A stretch of DNA of 64,000 nucleotides from DASWOJ01 sp964250755 (GCA_964250755.1 CAXUHB010000015.1:1-64000); one strand, 5' to 3'; shown: positions 1 through 8,952, numbered from the stretch's first letter. Translations and numbers: made by a program. Notes: a model not told the origin generated them from the letters alone.

Positions 1-52
1 ACATCCGCACCATCTTGGGAATCCCAGGAGTCAACGTCAGAGCGGGTTGGTA

Positions 53-1222
53 TTACTGAAAGCGGGCCAGCCGCTCCGCCGCCTCCATCATGTCCGCCTC
101 CGGCCCGCAGTAGCTGAACCGGACCGTGCGGGATCCGCGGGTGCGGTCGAAGTCCACGCCAGGGGTGGCAGCCACCCCGGCCTCCGCCAGCATCCGGGCG
201 CAGAAGGCGACGCTGTCGTTGGTGCGGGCGCCCACGTCGGCATAGATATAGAAGGCTCCGTCCGCGGCGGCGATGTCCGGGAAACCTGCGCCGGGCAGCG
301 CGCGTAGCAGGTGGTCCCGCGCGCGGCGGTAGCGGGCGACGTTGGCGTCCAGCTCGGCGCCGCAGTCCATGGCCGCTTCCGCCGCCACCTGGCAGACATG
401 GGGCGCGCTGATGAACAGGTTCTGCGCCAGGCACTCGACGGGACGCACCAGGTCCTCCGGCAGCACCATCCATCCGACGCGCCAGCCGGTCATGCTGAAG
501 TACTTGGAGAAGCTGTTGACCACGACGGCATGGGGGCTGAGGGCCGCCGCCGTTGCGATGGGCCGGCTGTATTGGAGGCCGTGGTAGATCTCGTCCGACA
601 CCAGCCGCACCCCGCGGGCGTCGCACCAGGCGGCGATGGCGGCCAGTTCATCCGGCGCCAGCATGGTGCCGGCGGGGTTGCAAGGGCTGGCGACGATCAG
701 CCCGTCCGGGACGGGGTCCAGCGCATCCAGCAGGGCGACGGTGGGCTGGTAGCGGGTGGCGGGCGTGGCCTCGATGATGACGGGATGCAGGCCCAGGGCT
801 TGCAAGATATTGACGTAGGGCGGGTAGAACGGCGCGGCCATGGCCACGCGGTCGCCTGGGTCGAACGCCGCTAGGAACGCCAGCGGGAAGGCGCCGCTGG
901 CCCCCATCGTGACGGCGATCCGGGCTGGCGGAATGTCCAGTCCATACCAGTCCTGGTAATGCCGGGCGATGCGGCGGCGGAGCGAGGGGCGGCCGAGCGC
1001 CTCCGTGTAGCCTAGCGGGTCCGCGCCTTGCATGGCCGCGGCGGCCGCGGACACCGCACCCGCGGGCGCGCCAGTGCCGGGTTGGCCGACCTCCATGCGT
1101 ATGACGCGCGGCGCGCCGGGCGGCAGCGCGGCCTGGCGGGCGTTGGCGGCGGCGATCACGTCCATGACCAGGAACGGCGGCGCTGCCGCGCCGCGCCCCA
1201 CTTTCAACGTCATACTGTCCAC
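53..1222 (-). CDS. class I/II PLP-dependent aminotransferase
   Basis: Cytosolic fold-type I aminotransferase of about 389 residues, a normal length for the AspC/AlaA class. The PLP lysine is Lys240 in SFSKYFSMTGWRVG; the ring-binding elements SPCNPAG (Asn182) and SDEIYHG (Asp210, Tyr213) precede it, and a C-terminal VRFSYCG supplies the carboxylate-binding Arg. The substrate cannot be read from the sequence. The first in-frame start is GTG at 1222; ATG at 1213 is equally possible and neither has a strong ribosome site. It begins 4 bp after the stop of the gamma-glutamyltransferase-like gene upstream, so the two are probably cotranscribed. It is the most divergent of the three aminotransferases in the window; the pair at 16-19 kb is AspC-like. 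Confidence 0.9.
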   Translation of the reverse strand: MDSMTLKVGRGAAAPPFLVMDVIAAANARQAALPPGAPRVIRMEVGQPGTGAPAGAVSAAAAAMQGADPLGYTEALGRPSLRRRIARHYQDWYGLDIPPARIAVTMGASGAFPLAFLAAFDPGDRVAMAAPFYPPYVNILQALGLHPVIIEATPATRYQPTVALLDALDPVPDGLIVASPCNPAGTMLAPDELAAIAAWCDARGVRLVSDEIYHGLQYSRPIATAAALSPHAVVVNSFSKYFSMTGWRVGWMVLPEDLVRPVECLAQNLFISAPHVCQVAAEAAMDCGAELDANVARYRRARDHLLRALPGAGFPDIAAADGAFYIYADVGARTNDSVAFCARMLAEAGVAATPGVDFDRTRGSRTVRFSYCGPEADMMEAAERLARFQ

Positions 1223-1226
1223 ACCG

Positions 1227-2630
1227 CTAATTGCTGCCGGCAGCCAGGCCGGCGCTGCGCGGGTCCACGGCGGCGTTGCACGCGCCCTCGCTGCCGGGCA
1301 GGTAGCGGGCGCAGGCGATCACGCTGGCCCGGCCCGGCTCCGGCACCGCTGCAGGCAGGGCGGTGCCGCCGCGCAGGGCGTTGTTCAGCGCCACAGCGGA
1401 CGCCAGCGCCGCGCCGTCCTGGCCTGACGCAGCCACGGCGGCGCGGAAGCCGCGGACGTTGCTGTTCCAGGCCAGGGCAACCGGCAGGTCGGGCACTGGG
1501 ACCGCGCGGGGCGAGGCCGCCAGCAGGATGCCGGTGCCCGGGGCGATGCGCCCGGTGCCGAACAGGTTGTTCATGGTCATCGCGCAAACGACGCTGCTGC
1601 CGTTGCGGTCGAGCACGGCGAACGCCGTGGAGGCCGGCAGGGTGCCGCCGCGGGACGACGCGGCCTGCGCGCCCTGAAAGCTGCCGGAGTCCTGCAGCAC
1701 GGCGAAGGCCGCCGCCGCCTGCGGCCCGCCCTGCCCCGGCGGAAAGGCGGCGTTGTCCCGTCCGGCGCGGACCACCAGCGGCGCGCCAATGCGCGGCAGG
1801 GCGGCCCGCAGGTCACCGATGGTGATGCCGCCGCCGGCCAGGCGGGACCCGTCCTCCAGCTTGCGGGCCAGGGCGCCTTGATACAGGTCGCCGACGCCAG
1901 CCGTGCGCAGCGTGGCGAGAGTTGAGCCGAGGTCGGGCTGCGACAGGGTGCCGCCCTCCCGCAGCGGCTGCCCGCCCGGGGCGAAGACGGCGCGGGCGTT
2001 GGGGTCCTGCATCAGCGGCCCGGCGACCACGGCCAGGTCGAGCAACAAGGCGCGGGAGGCGGGCACGCCGAAGCGGGCCAACTGCTCGGCCGGCGTCACC
2101 AGGGTCTCGAACGGGCGGGTGCCGTACTTGGCGTGCAGCGCGAACAGGCCGCGGGCGGTCATGGGCAGCGCGGCCGGACGGTCGGTGGGGCCGTTGGAGT
2201 TGGACGGCGCCCCCGGCGGGAAGACGAACGCCTCCGGGTTGCCGCTGCCGGGTCCGTCGCGGCTGGGGTTATAGGCCAGGCACGCGCCCCCGCCGCCCAG
2301 CCCGGCACGGGACGGCAGGGTGACGGCCAGGGTGAAGCCAAGCGCCACGGCGGCGTCGGCGGCGTTGCCGCCCAGGGCCAGCACCTCCCGCGCGGCCAGG
2401 GCTGCCCGCGGCTCGTCGGCGACGGCGGCCCCGATGAAGCCGTCCAGCCGTGCCGGCCCGGACGGGGCGCCGCTGCCGCCCAGAAAGGTGTCCTTGACGG
2501 AGTTGAAGGTGTTGCAGGCGCTGAGCGGAAGGGCGGCCAGCAGCAAGGCAGCCGCACGGCGCCGGGCGGGATTGAGTTGCCTGCTGCGCACGGACGCCAC
2601 CTCAATATGCTCGGACAAGGGACGTGGCAT
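1227..2630 (-). CDS. gamma-glutamyltransferase-like lipoprotein, degenerate active site
   Basis: A shortened member (about 467 residues against about 580) of the gamma-glutamyltranspeptidase Ntn-hydrolase family. The N-terminus has a basic stretch, a hydrophobic core and lipobox LPLSAC, so it should be an exported lipoprotein. Recognisable family blocks are GGNAADAAVALGFTLAV, FGTGRIAPGTGILL and a C-terminal DPRSAGLAAG. At the autoprocessing site the usual TTH is STA: Ser334 replaces the nucleophilic Thr. The Ser-Ser and Gly-Gly of the oxyanion region are also not recognisable. Self-cleavage and transferase activity are therefore uncertain. ATG at 2630 is used here; GTG at 2591, preceded by GAGG, would give a more typical lipoprotein signal. 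It sits divergent from the DsbA-like gene with 66 bp between them. Confidence 0.8.
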   Translation of the reverse strand: MPRPLSEHIEVASVRSRQLNPARRRAAALLLAALPLSACNTFNSVKDTFLGGSGAPSGPARLDGFIGAAVADEPRAALAAREVLALGGNAADAAVALGFTLAVTLPSRAGLGGGGACLAYNPSRDGPGSGNPEAFVFPPGAPSNSNGPTDRPAALPMTARGLFALHAKYGTRPFETLVTPAEQLARFGVPASRALLLDLAVVAGPLMQDPNARAVFAPGGQPLREGGTLSQPDLGSTLATLRTAGVGDLYQGALARKLEDGSRLAGGGITIGDLRAALPRIGAPLVVRAGRDNAAFPPGQGGPQAAAAFAVLQDSGSFQGAQAASSRGGTLPASTAFAVLDRNGSSVVCAMTMNNLFGTGRIAPGTGILLAASPRAVPVPDLPVALAWNSNVRGFRAAVAASGQDGAALASAVALNNALRGGTALPAAVPEPGRASVIACARYLPGSEGACNAAVDPRSAGLAAGSN

Positions 2631-2696
2631 AACCGGCTTCGCAGGAGGCGGCAACCAATGCTATCGCTGGGCCGCCCCGCCCGGAGACACCCTGCC

Positions 2697-3479
2697 ATGC
2701 GACCCCTCGCCATGCGGCTGCGCCCTGCCCTCCTGACCGGCACGTTCCTGACTGCCGCACTTCTGGCCGCCTCGAGTCTGGCGCACGGCGCCTTGCCGGA
2801 TGCCCAGCCGGACACATTGACTGCGGCGCAGCGGGCGGAGGTCGTGATGGTCCTGCGGGACGCGCTGCGCAGGGATCCCGGCATTCTGCGCGACGCCCTG
2901 GCGGCCTTGCAGGCGGATGACGACCGCCGGCGGGACGGCGCGCAGGCGGATGTGCTGGCGCTGCTGTCGGAGAGGCTGACGGACCCGGCCGACCCGGTCG
3001 CCGGCAATCCGCTGGGCGCCGTGACGCTGGTGGAATTCTACGACACCCGATGCCCCTTTTGCCGTCGCATGATGGACGTGACGGACGAATTGGCGCGGAC
3101 CGACCCCGGCGTGCGGATCGTGTTCAAGGATCTGCCGATCCTGGGCGCCGCGAGCCGCCTAGAGAGCCGGGCGCTGCTGGCTGCCCAGCGCCAGGGCGGC
3201 TATTTTAAGCTGCAGAGTGCGGTGATGCGCGCGGGCACGCCGCCGACCTCGGACAGCTTGCGTGCAGAAGCCGAGCGGCAGGGCCTGGATGGCGCTCGCC
3301 TGCTGCGCGACATGGACGACCCGGCGCTCGCGGTGCGGCTGGAGGCCAACGTCGCCCTGGCGCAGCAGATCGGCTTGCAGGGCACCCCGGCGATCGTGAT
3401 CGGCACGCGGCTGATTCCGGGCGCGGTAGATTTGGTGGAGCTGCGCGCTGCAGTCGCTGCGGCGCGTGCCGGGCATTAG
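2697..3479 (+). CDS. DsbA-family periplasmic thiol oxidoreductase (Com1/ScsC-like)
   Basis: Exported thioredoxin-fold protein of 260 residues. Residues 1-30 form a signal peptide ending near LAHG. A helical region (about 40-95) of the kind seen in ScsC/Com1 proteins precedes the thioredoxin fold. The redox motif is Cys119-Pro-Phe-Cys122 and the cis-proline is Thr230-Pro231 in GTPAIVIG. It probably oxidises or isomerises disulfides in periplasmic proteins. ATG at 2697 was chosen because GGAGA lies about 10 bases upstream and the signal peptide starts there; a longer in-frame ATG at 2658 lacks this. No DsbD/ScsB partner is in the window. It faces the response regulator gene, with a hairpin between them. 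Confidence 0.88.
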   Translation: MRPLAMRLRPALLTGTFLTAALLAASSLAHGALPDAQPDTLTAAQRAEVVMVLRDALRRDPGILRDALAALQADDDRRRDGAQADVLALLSERLTDPADPVAGNPLGAVTLVEFYDTRCPFCRRMMDVTDELARTDPGVRIVFKDLPILGAASRLESRALLAAQRQGGYFKLQSAVMRAGTPPTSDSLRAEAERQGLDGARLLRDMDDPALAVRLEANVALAQQIGLQGTPAIVIGTRLIPGAVDLVELRAAVAAARAGH

Positions 3480-3482
3480 AGC

Positions 3483-3509
3483 GCTTTGCAGCCGGGTCCG
3501 GCTGCAAGC
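3483..3509 (+). terminator. hairpin between dsbA-like gene and response regulator
   Basis: Ten-base perfect inverted repeat TTGCAGCCGG / CCGGCTGCAA (3486-3495 and 3498-3507) with a 2-base centre, starting 4 bases after the dsbA-like stop codon. There is no T-run, so intrinsic termination is inferred from position and stem strength between converging genes. Confidence 0.5.
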
Positions 3510-3592
3510 TGCTCAGGGGGGCACGGAACGCCCGGGGCCTGCCAGGGTAGGCCAGCCTGTCCCTGGTCGGCACGCCCCCGGGTCAGCCTGGG

Positions 3593-4393
3593 CTAGTTGA
3601 CCCAGGCGCCCTCGGACGCACGGACATCCTGCGGACGGGCCTCTGCAGGTTCGGGCGCGCGCAGCCAGTATCCGGACCCGCGTATGCTCTGGATCAGCAT
3701 GGTGCCATCCTCGTCCGGCGGAAGCTTCTGGCGCAGGTTGAACACCAGTTGGTCCACGCTGCGGTCCTCGGCCCGCCAGGCGCGGCGCAGTGCGGCCTCT
3801 GACAGGCGGTCGCGCGACACCGGCTGCCCCGCCGCCGCGGCCAGGGTCTCGAGGGCGGTGAACTCGGCGGAGGTCAGGTTCAGGCGCCGGCCGTCGGCGG
3901 TGTGAACGGTGCGGTTCTGCAGGTTGATGCGGATCGGGCCGACCAGCAGCGTCGTCGCGGCAGCGGCGGGGATGGGCGCCTGGACCTGCCTTGCGGTGAC
4001 CCGGCGGTGGACAGCGCGGATGCGGGCGATCATTTCGCGCATGGCGGGCGGCTTGGCAATGTAGTCGTCGGCCCCCAGCTCCAGCCCGACAATCCGGTCG
4101 GCTTCCTCGCCCATGCCGGACACGACGATCACGCCGCAGTCCCGGCCTTCCGCCAGGCGGGCGATCAGGGATACGCCGCTCACGTCAGGAAGCGTCAGGT
4201 CCACCAGCACCACATCCGGCCGGAAGCTGCTTTTGAGCGCCATGCCGGCACTGCCGGTCCCGGCCCAGGCAACCTGCATGCCCGCGCGTTCAAGCCCCCG
4301 CATGAACGTCCGGGCCACAGGCTCATCGTCCTCGATCAACAGAACCTTCGGGTTGGCGAGCATACCCTCGGACTCGGCGGCGCTGACTGACAT
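3593..4393 (-). CDS. OmpR-family response regulator
   Basis: Two-component transcription factor of 266 residues. The receiver domain (about 12-130) has the acidic cluster Glu21-Asp22-Asp23, phospho-acceptor Asp65 in VVLVDLTLPD and Lys104 in ADDYIAKP. The C-terminal winged helix (about 160-250) ends in the family motif RGSGYWL. ATG at 4393 is preferred because AGGGA lies about 9 bases upstream; ATG at 4363 is an alternative. It is transcribed divergently from the hybrid kinase at 4611, which also ends in its own receiver, so the pair may form a phosphorelay. Direct repeats in the shared intergenic region could be its binding site. Confidence 0.92.
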   Translation of the reverse strand: MSVSAAESEGMLANPKVLLIEDDEPVARTFMRGLERAGMQVAWAGTGSAGMALKSSFRPDVVLVDLTLPDVSGVSLIARLAEGRDCGVIVVSGMGEEADRIVGLELGADDYIAKPPAMREMIARIRAVHRRVTARQVQAPIPAAAATTLLVGPIRINLQNRTVHTADGRRLNLTSAEFTALETLAAAAGQPVSRDRLSEAALRRAWRAEDRSVDQLVFNLRQKLPPDEDGTMLIQSIRGSGYWLRAPEPAEARPQDVRASEGAWVN

Positions 4394-4496
4394 CAGCTTA
4401 TTCCCTGTGCAAATACCCATCGCGGCAGTTATCACAACTTATGAGGAGCATGGGAGTAAACGAGCAACAAAACCCGTCAAATCCGCACTTGCAACG

Positions 4497-4512
4497 GTAA
4501 CGTCCTGTAACG
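4497..4512. promoter_or_regulatory. candidate OmpR-type direct-repeat operator
   Basis: GTAACG occurs at 4497-4502 and again at 4507-4512, a 10-bp period, with a related GCAACG directly before it. OmpR/PhoB-type winged helices bind direct repeats with this helical-turn spacing. The repeats lie in the 217-bp AT-richer region between the response regulator and the kinase. Function is inferred. Confidence 0.3.
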
Positions 4513-4552
4513 CTAGGCTCCCGTGCAAATATCAGGTTGACGAAGTATCGTT

Positions 4553-4558
4553 TATAAT
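4553..4558 (+). promoter_or_regulatory. possible -10 hexamer of the sensor kinase gene
   Basis: A perfect TATAAT in an otherwise GC-rich genome, upstream of the kinase. The nearest TTGACG (4537-4542) is only 10 bp away, too close for a sigma-70 promoter, and no better -35 stands at 16-18 bp. A promoter is plausible but unproven. Confidence 0.25.
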
Positions 4559-4610
4559 ACGTTAACGACGAACGTTGCCCATATCTCGCCATCCGACCGA
4601 TGGAATTGGG

Positions 4611-7600
4611 ATGCCGGACGCGCGCGAGTCGAAGAACACAAGGGCGGACAAAATTCGCACGTTGCGCTACATTCGTGATAATAGTCTGCAAACAACATCT
4701 ATGGGCCGCTGGCCGCCGGGGGATGGGACGTTGGTTAGCCAGGCTGACCCGGATGCAATCTTGGCTTCCGGCACTGTACCGGGCCAGCCCTTGCAGGGCG
4801 GGGCCGGCCACCAACCGCCGGAGCCGCCACCTTGGGCGTTGGACGCGGAGGAGGCGCGGCGGCTGGACGCCCTGGACCGTTATGAGGCCGTGGGCACGCC
4901 GCCCGAGCCTGAGTTCGACCGCATCGTTCGCCTTGCTGCCGGCATGTTCGACGCTGAGGTTGCCGTGCTGGGATTGGTGGACGAGCACCAAGTCTGGCTC
5001 AAGGCACGGTGCGGCACGATGCTGGACCGGCAGCCGCGCGGCGGCTCGTTCTGCGGCCAGGTCGTCTTGTCGTCGGCTGCGTGCGTCGTGATGGACCCCC
5101 AGTCGCACCCTGGCCTTGCGGCGGAGCGCGAGCCGCTGGGTCGGGCGCTCGCCTTCTGTGCCGGGGTGCCGGTCACGGGTCCCGAGGGGGAGCGGGTCGG
5201 GGCCTTGTGCATCATGGACAGCGCAGCCCGGGACGCCTTCTCCGCCGTCGATGCGGCGGCGCTGGTGGACCTCGCCGCCATCGCGTCCCAGCAGCTGGAG
5301 CATCGCCGCCAGACCTTGGCGCTGGAACGCATGAACCAGCGCACGGCCCGCACCGACACGCTGCTGCATGCCGTGGCGGAGGCTGCGACATGCGACCAAG
5401 CCTTGGCGAGCGTGCTGACGCGCCTGTGCGACGACCACGGCGCAGCCGCCGGTTCCATATGGACGCTGGCCCGCCCCGACAACGTGTTGCGCGCCGTCAG
5501 CCGCAGCCCGCGCGGCCGCACGCCGGCCAGCAGCCACTTCGAGCGGTTGCAGCCCTCCGGCATGCGGCCTGGCAACTCGATCATCGCCGAGGCGGCGCTG
5601 TCCGGCACGCCGCGAGCCGTGCGGTTCGCGGGGGTCTCCGACCTGCGCCGCTACCCCATGGTCAAGGCCGCAATGGAGAACGGGCTTCGCAGCCTGGTAA
5701 TACAGCCGTTGCGCGTCTCAGGGGAGCGGTTCGCCGTCACCCTGGCGTTCGACCGTGACCGCAGCGACCTCGACCTGGTGTTGGCGGACGTGGGATCCTT
5801 GGTGGACACCATACGCCCGGTGCTGCACCGCAAGCTGGCGGAGGAGCAAGCCTACCTGCTCAGCACGGCGCTGGACCGGGCGAACGACGCCGTCGTGATC
5901 ACCGAGCCGCAGCCGGAGCAGCTGGGAGGCCCCAGGATCGTCTATGCGAACGCGTCGTTCTGCCGGGCTACGGGCCGTGCGGCGCACGAGGTCGTGGGGC
6001 AGCCGGCGCGGGTGTTGCTGCCGGGGGACGCCGAGGCGGATACGCAACGGCGGTTCGACGAGGCGCTGCGTGGCGCTGCACCGGCCCGGACGGAGCTTGA
6101 ACTCTGCCGCAAGGACGGCACCCGCTACTGGGTGGAGACCGACGTGACCCCCATCGCCGACCCCGGCGGCGGACACAGCCACTGGATCAGCATACAGCGC
6201 GACGTGACCGGCCGGCGCCGCGCCGACCAGGCCCGCAAGGAGCGTGAGGCGAGCAACCGCACATTGTTCGAGCAGTCCCCGATGCCGACGCTGCTGTTCG
6301 ACCGGGACAGCCTGCGCTTCCTGGACGCGAACGGCGCCGCGGTGCGTCAGTACGGCTGGAGCCGGCAGCAGTTCCTGCAGATGTCGCTGCACGACGTGCA
6401 GGCGCCCGACGAGCAGCCTGCCTTCCGCAACCTGATCGCCGCCGAGCAGACGCTGGAAATCGCCGGCCGGCCATGGACCCATTTCAGGGCGGACGGGAGC
6501 AGCATCCAGGTCATGGTGGCGTCCCACGCCCTGACCTATGCGGGGGAAGACGCCATCATGGCGGTGCTGCAGGACGTGACGGAAGTGGAGGCTGCCCGCC
6601 GCGCCATGCAGGATGCCAACCTTCGCCTGGCGGACCTGGCATCACAATTGCAAGCACGCACGTCGGAGTTGACCGAGGCGCACCGGTTGGCCCGGCTGGG
6701 CACCTGGCGCCGCATGACGGGCGCCGCAGCGTCGGTCTGGTCGGACGAGATGCACGAGATCATCGGCGTGCCAAAGTCGGCGGGGCCGCCGAATTACGAA
6801 GTTTTCCTGGACCGCGTGCATCCCGAGGACCAAGGGCCGGTCCGGGCCATGCAGGACGCCGCGGCGGCGCAGCTCACGCCTGGGCAGGTGGACTTCCGCG
6901 TGCTGCTGCCCGGCGGGGGCGTGCGGCACTGCCGGCTGGATGCCCGTCCGATCCTGGATGCGGACGGAGCCATGCGGGGCCTGTACGGCTACTGCCAGGA
7001 CATCACCGCCCACAAGCAGACCGAGCTGGCGCTGCTGCGGTCGGAAAAACTGAAGTCCATCGGGCAGTTGACAGGGGGCATCGCGCACGACTTCAACAAC
7101 CTGCTGACGGTCGTGACGCTCAACCTGGAGGAGGCGCTGGAGAGCCTGGCGCCGGACGAGCCGCTGCAGGACATCCTGCAGCCCGCGATGCACGCGGCCC
7201 TGCGCGGGGCCGACCTGACGCAGCAGCTGCTGTCGTATGCCCGGCGCGCCGCCCTGCGTCCGGAGCAGGTGCGGCTGTCCACCTTCTTCCGCAACCTGCA
7301 GCCGCTGCTGACGCGCACCATCGGCAAGGCCTACGACCTGCAGCTGCGCCTGCACCACGACGGCCTGGCCTATGTGGACCCGGCGCAGTTGGAGAACGCG
7401 ATCATCAACCTGGTCATCAACGCCCGGGACGCGACGCCGAACGGCGGGGTGATCCAGGTCTCGACCGCGCTGGCGACCGTGGCCCCGCCGGGGATGCTGG
7501 CCAAGAGCGTCCTGAAAGCAGGTTTGGACACGGACGTGCCGGAGGAGCTTGCGCCGGGGCGGCACTTGGTTGTGCGCGTGGCCGACAGCGGCACCGGCAT

Positions 7601-8210
7601 CCCGCCCGACGTGCTGGCCCGGGTGTTCGAGCCGTTCTTCACCACCAAGGACGTGGGCCGCGGCAGCGGGCTGGGCCTGAGCATGGTTTACGGCTTCGCC
7701 AAGCAGTCCGGCGGACTGGCGACCATCGCCAGCGAGCCGGGGGCGGGCACGACGGTCCGCCTGTTCCTGCCGCTGGTGCAGCCGGCCGGTGGGGCGCAGC
7801 CTGCCCCTGCCCCGTCCTGGCGCCAGCAAGGGCTGCGCGTGCTGGTGGTGGACGACGAGCCGGAGCTGCTCAGCGCGGCGGCGCGGATGATGTCAGGCAT
7901 GGGGCTGGAGGTCACGGTTGCGCCGACGGCGGAGCAGGCCGCGGCCATGCTGCACGGGCCGGGACGGTTCGACCTGCTGTTCAGCGACGTGCGGCTGCCG
8001 GGTCCGGTGGACGGCTTGAAGCTGGCTGAGCAGGCGAGGGCGAAAGGGGTCGGGGTGTTGCTGACGTCGGGCTACACGGACCACAGCGCGGCGGCGCTGG
8101 AAGCGGCGGGCGGCCAAGCGCCGGGGGACGCAGGGTTCCTGGCGAAACCCTATACGCGGCAGGCTCTGCAAGCCGCGCTTGCGGCGGCGTTGGGACCGGC
8201 TTCGCCATAG
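4611..8210 (+). CDS. hybrid sensor histidine kinase with GAF, PAS and receiver domains
   Basis: Large soluble sensor kinase, about 1199 residues, with no membrane segment visible. Domains in order: GAF (about 100-240, with the SFCGQ signature), second GAF-like region (260-410), three PAS domains (about 415-540, 550-665, 693-800), HisKA with phospho-acceptor His826 in GGIAHDFNNLL, HATPase_c (920-1060, N-box NLVINARDA, G-boxes ADSGTGIPP and GRGSGLGLS) and a C-terminal receiver with Asp1126 in LLFSDVRLPG. The signal is unknown. The first 90 residues look disordered, so the start is uncertain: ATG 4611 is used, TTG 4575 and ATG 4701 are in frame. Divergent from the OmpR-type regulator. Confidence 0.9.
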   Translation: MPDARESKNTRADKIRTLRYIRDNSLQTTSMGRWPPGDGTLVSQADPDAILASGTVPGQPLQGGAGHQPPEPPPWALDAEEARRLDALDRYEAVGTPPEPEFDRIVRLAAGMFDAEVAVLGLVDEHQVWLKARCGTMLDRQPRGGSFCGQVVLSSAACVVMDPQSHPGLAAEREPLGRALAFCAGVPVTGPEGERVGALCIMDSAARDAFSAVDAAALVDLAAIASQQLEHRRQTLALERMNQRTARTDTLLHAVAEAATCDQALASVLTRLCDDHGAAAGSIWTLARPDNVLRAVSRSPRGRTPASSHFERLQPSGMRPGNSIIAEAALSGTPRAVRFAGVSDLRRYPMVKAAMENGLRSLVIQPLRVSGERFAVTLAFDRDRSDLDLVLADVGSLVDTIRPVLHRKLAEEQAYLLSTALDRANDAVVITEPQPEQLGGPRIVYANASFCRATGRAAHEVVGQPARVLLPGDAEADTQRRFDEALRGAAPARTELELCRKDGTRYWVETDVTPIADPGGGHSHWISIQRDVTGRRRADQARKEREASNRTLFEQSPMPTLLFDRDSLRFLDANGAAVRQYGWSRQQFLQMSLHDVQAPDEQPAFRNLIAAEQTLEIAGRPWTHFRADGSSIQVMVASHALTYAGEDAIMAVLQDVTEVEAARRAMQDANLRLADLASQLQARTSELTEAHRLARLGTWRRMTGAAASVWSDEMHEIIGVPKSAGPPNYEVFLDRVHPEDQGPVRAMQDAAAAQLTPGQVDFRVLLPGGGVRHCRLDARPILDADGAMRGLYGYCQDITAHKQTELALLRSEKLKSIGQLTGGIAHDFNNLLTVVTLNLEEALESLAPDEPLQDILQPAMHAALRGADLTQQLLSYARRAALRPEQVRLSTFFRNLQPLLTRTIGKAYDLQLRLHHDGLAYVDPAQLENAIINLVINARDATPNGGVIQVSTALATVAPPGMLAKSVLKAGLDTDVPEELAPGRHLVVRVADSGTGIPPDVLARVFEPFFTTKDVGRGSGLGLSMVYGFAKQSGGLATIASEPGAGTTVRLFLPLVQPAGGAQPAPAPSWRQQGLRVLVVDDEPELLSAAARMMSGMGLEVTVAPTAEQAAAMLHGPGRFDLLFSDVRLPGPVDGLKLAEQARAKGVGVLLTSGYTDHSAAALEAAGGQAPGDAGFLAKPYTRQALQAALAAALGPASP

Positions 8211-8235
8211 CCTGCGCCGGCTGGCGGCTGCCGGT

Positions 8236-8261
8236 GCAACCCGGCAATGGCCCACGCCGTT
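8236..8261 (+). promoter_or_regulatory. candidate EcfG-type general stress promoter of dps
   Basis: GCAAC (8236-8240), a 17-base spacer and CGTT (8258-8261) resemble the alphaproteobacterial EcfG consensus GGAAC-N16/17-CGTT. It lies about 90 bases before dps, a common EcfG target. One mismatch in the -35 element; inference. Confidence 0.3.
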
Positions 8262-8351
8262 AGGCTGGGCATGCCCGATGCCGGTCGCCGCAGCGGCCAG
8301 CCCTTGTGCAGCCAACCTTGCATAGACAGCCCTGCATTGAAGGATCAGATC

Positions 8352-8903
8352 ATGCCAGACACCAACCAGCACGCCGCCAAGGGCGCCAGCGCCGGCCAGG
8401 CCTCCGACCGGCTGGCCAGCCCGACCGACCTCTCGGCCAACGGCACGAAGGCAGTCGCGGAGGCGTTGAACGGCCTGCTGGCCGACGCTTTTGCGCTGTA
8501 CATGAAGACCAAGAACTTCCACTGGCACATGAGCGGGCCGCACTTCCGCGACTACCACCTGATGCTGGACGAGCAGAGCGAGCAGATCTTCGCGATGACC
8601 GATCCGATGGCGGAGCGGTGCCGCAAGATCGGGCAGTTGACGCTGCACTCCGTCGGCGAGGTCAGCCGCCGCCAGCGGGTGGCGGACAACGACGCCGCCT
8701 ATGTCGAACCCGGCGCGATGCTGGCGGAACTGCGCGACGACAACCAGGCGATGACGGCCCGGATGCGCGAGGCGCACGAGGTCGCCGACGACGCCAAGGA
8801 CATCGCCACGGCGAGCCTGCTGGAAAACTGGATAGACGAGACGGAGCGCCGCACCTGGTTCCTGTTCGAGGCGGCACAGGCAGCCACCCCGGGCGGCCAC
8901 TAG
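8352..8903 (+). CDS. dps: Dps-family DNA-binding ferritin
   Basis: Dps miniferritin of 183 residues that would form a dodecamer, oxidise ferrous iron with peroxide and protect DNA under stress. The ferroxidase residues sit at the dimer interface: NFHWH gives the first His, and DYHLMLDEQSEQ gives the second His, Asp and Glu. The N-terminal roughly 25 residues are a hydrophilic tail, often used for DNA contact in this family. ATG 8352 is preceded by AAGGA at good distance. An EcfG-like promoter candidate lies upstream and a strong hairpin lies downstream, so it is probably monocistronic. Confidence 0.95.
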   Translation: MPDTNQHAAKGASAGQASDRLASPTDLSANGTKAVAEALNGLLADAFALYMKTKNFHWHMSGPHFRDYHLMLDEQSEQIFAMTDPMAERCRKIGQLTLHSVGEVSRRQRVADNDAAYVEPGAMLAELRDDNQAMTARMREAHEVADDAKDIATASLLENWIDETERRTWFLFEAAQAATPGGH

Positions 8904-8910
8904 CGCGGAA

Positions 8911-8944
8911 CGGCCAGGCGCATCCTCAGGGACGCGTCTGGCCG
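8911..8944. terminator. bidirectional terminator hairpin between dps and rlmI
   Basis: Arms 8911-8921 (CGGCCAGGCGC) and 8934-8944 (GCGTCTGGCCG) form an 11-bp stem with one G-U wobble and a 12-base loop, exactly between two converging genes. No U-tract is present. Confidence 0.6.
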
Positions 8945-8952
8945 ACTGCAGC

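Noticed and set aside
4537..4558. Sigma-70 promoter TTGACG...TATAAT before the kinase
   Set aside because: The spacing is 10 bp instead of about 17, so the two hexamers cannot form one promoter; only the TATAAT is kept as a weak candidate.
5000..8100. Antisense and alternative-frame reading frames within the hybrid kinase gene
   Set aside because: They lack similarity to any family, have no ribosome sites and follow the codon structure of the kinase frame.
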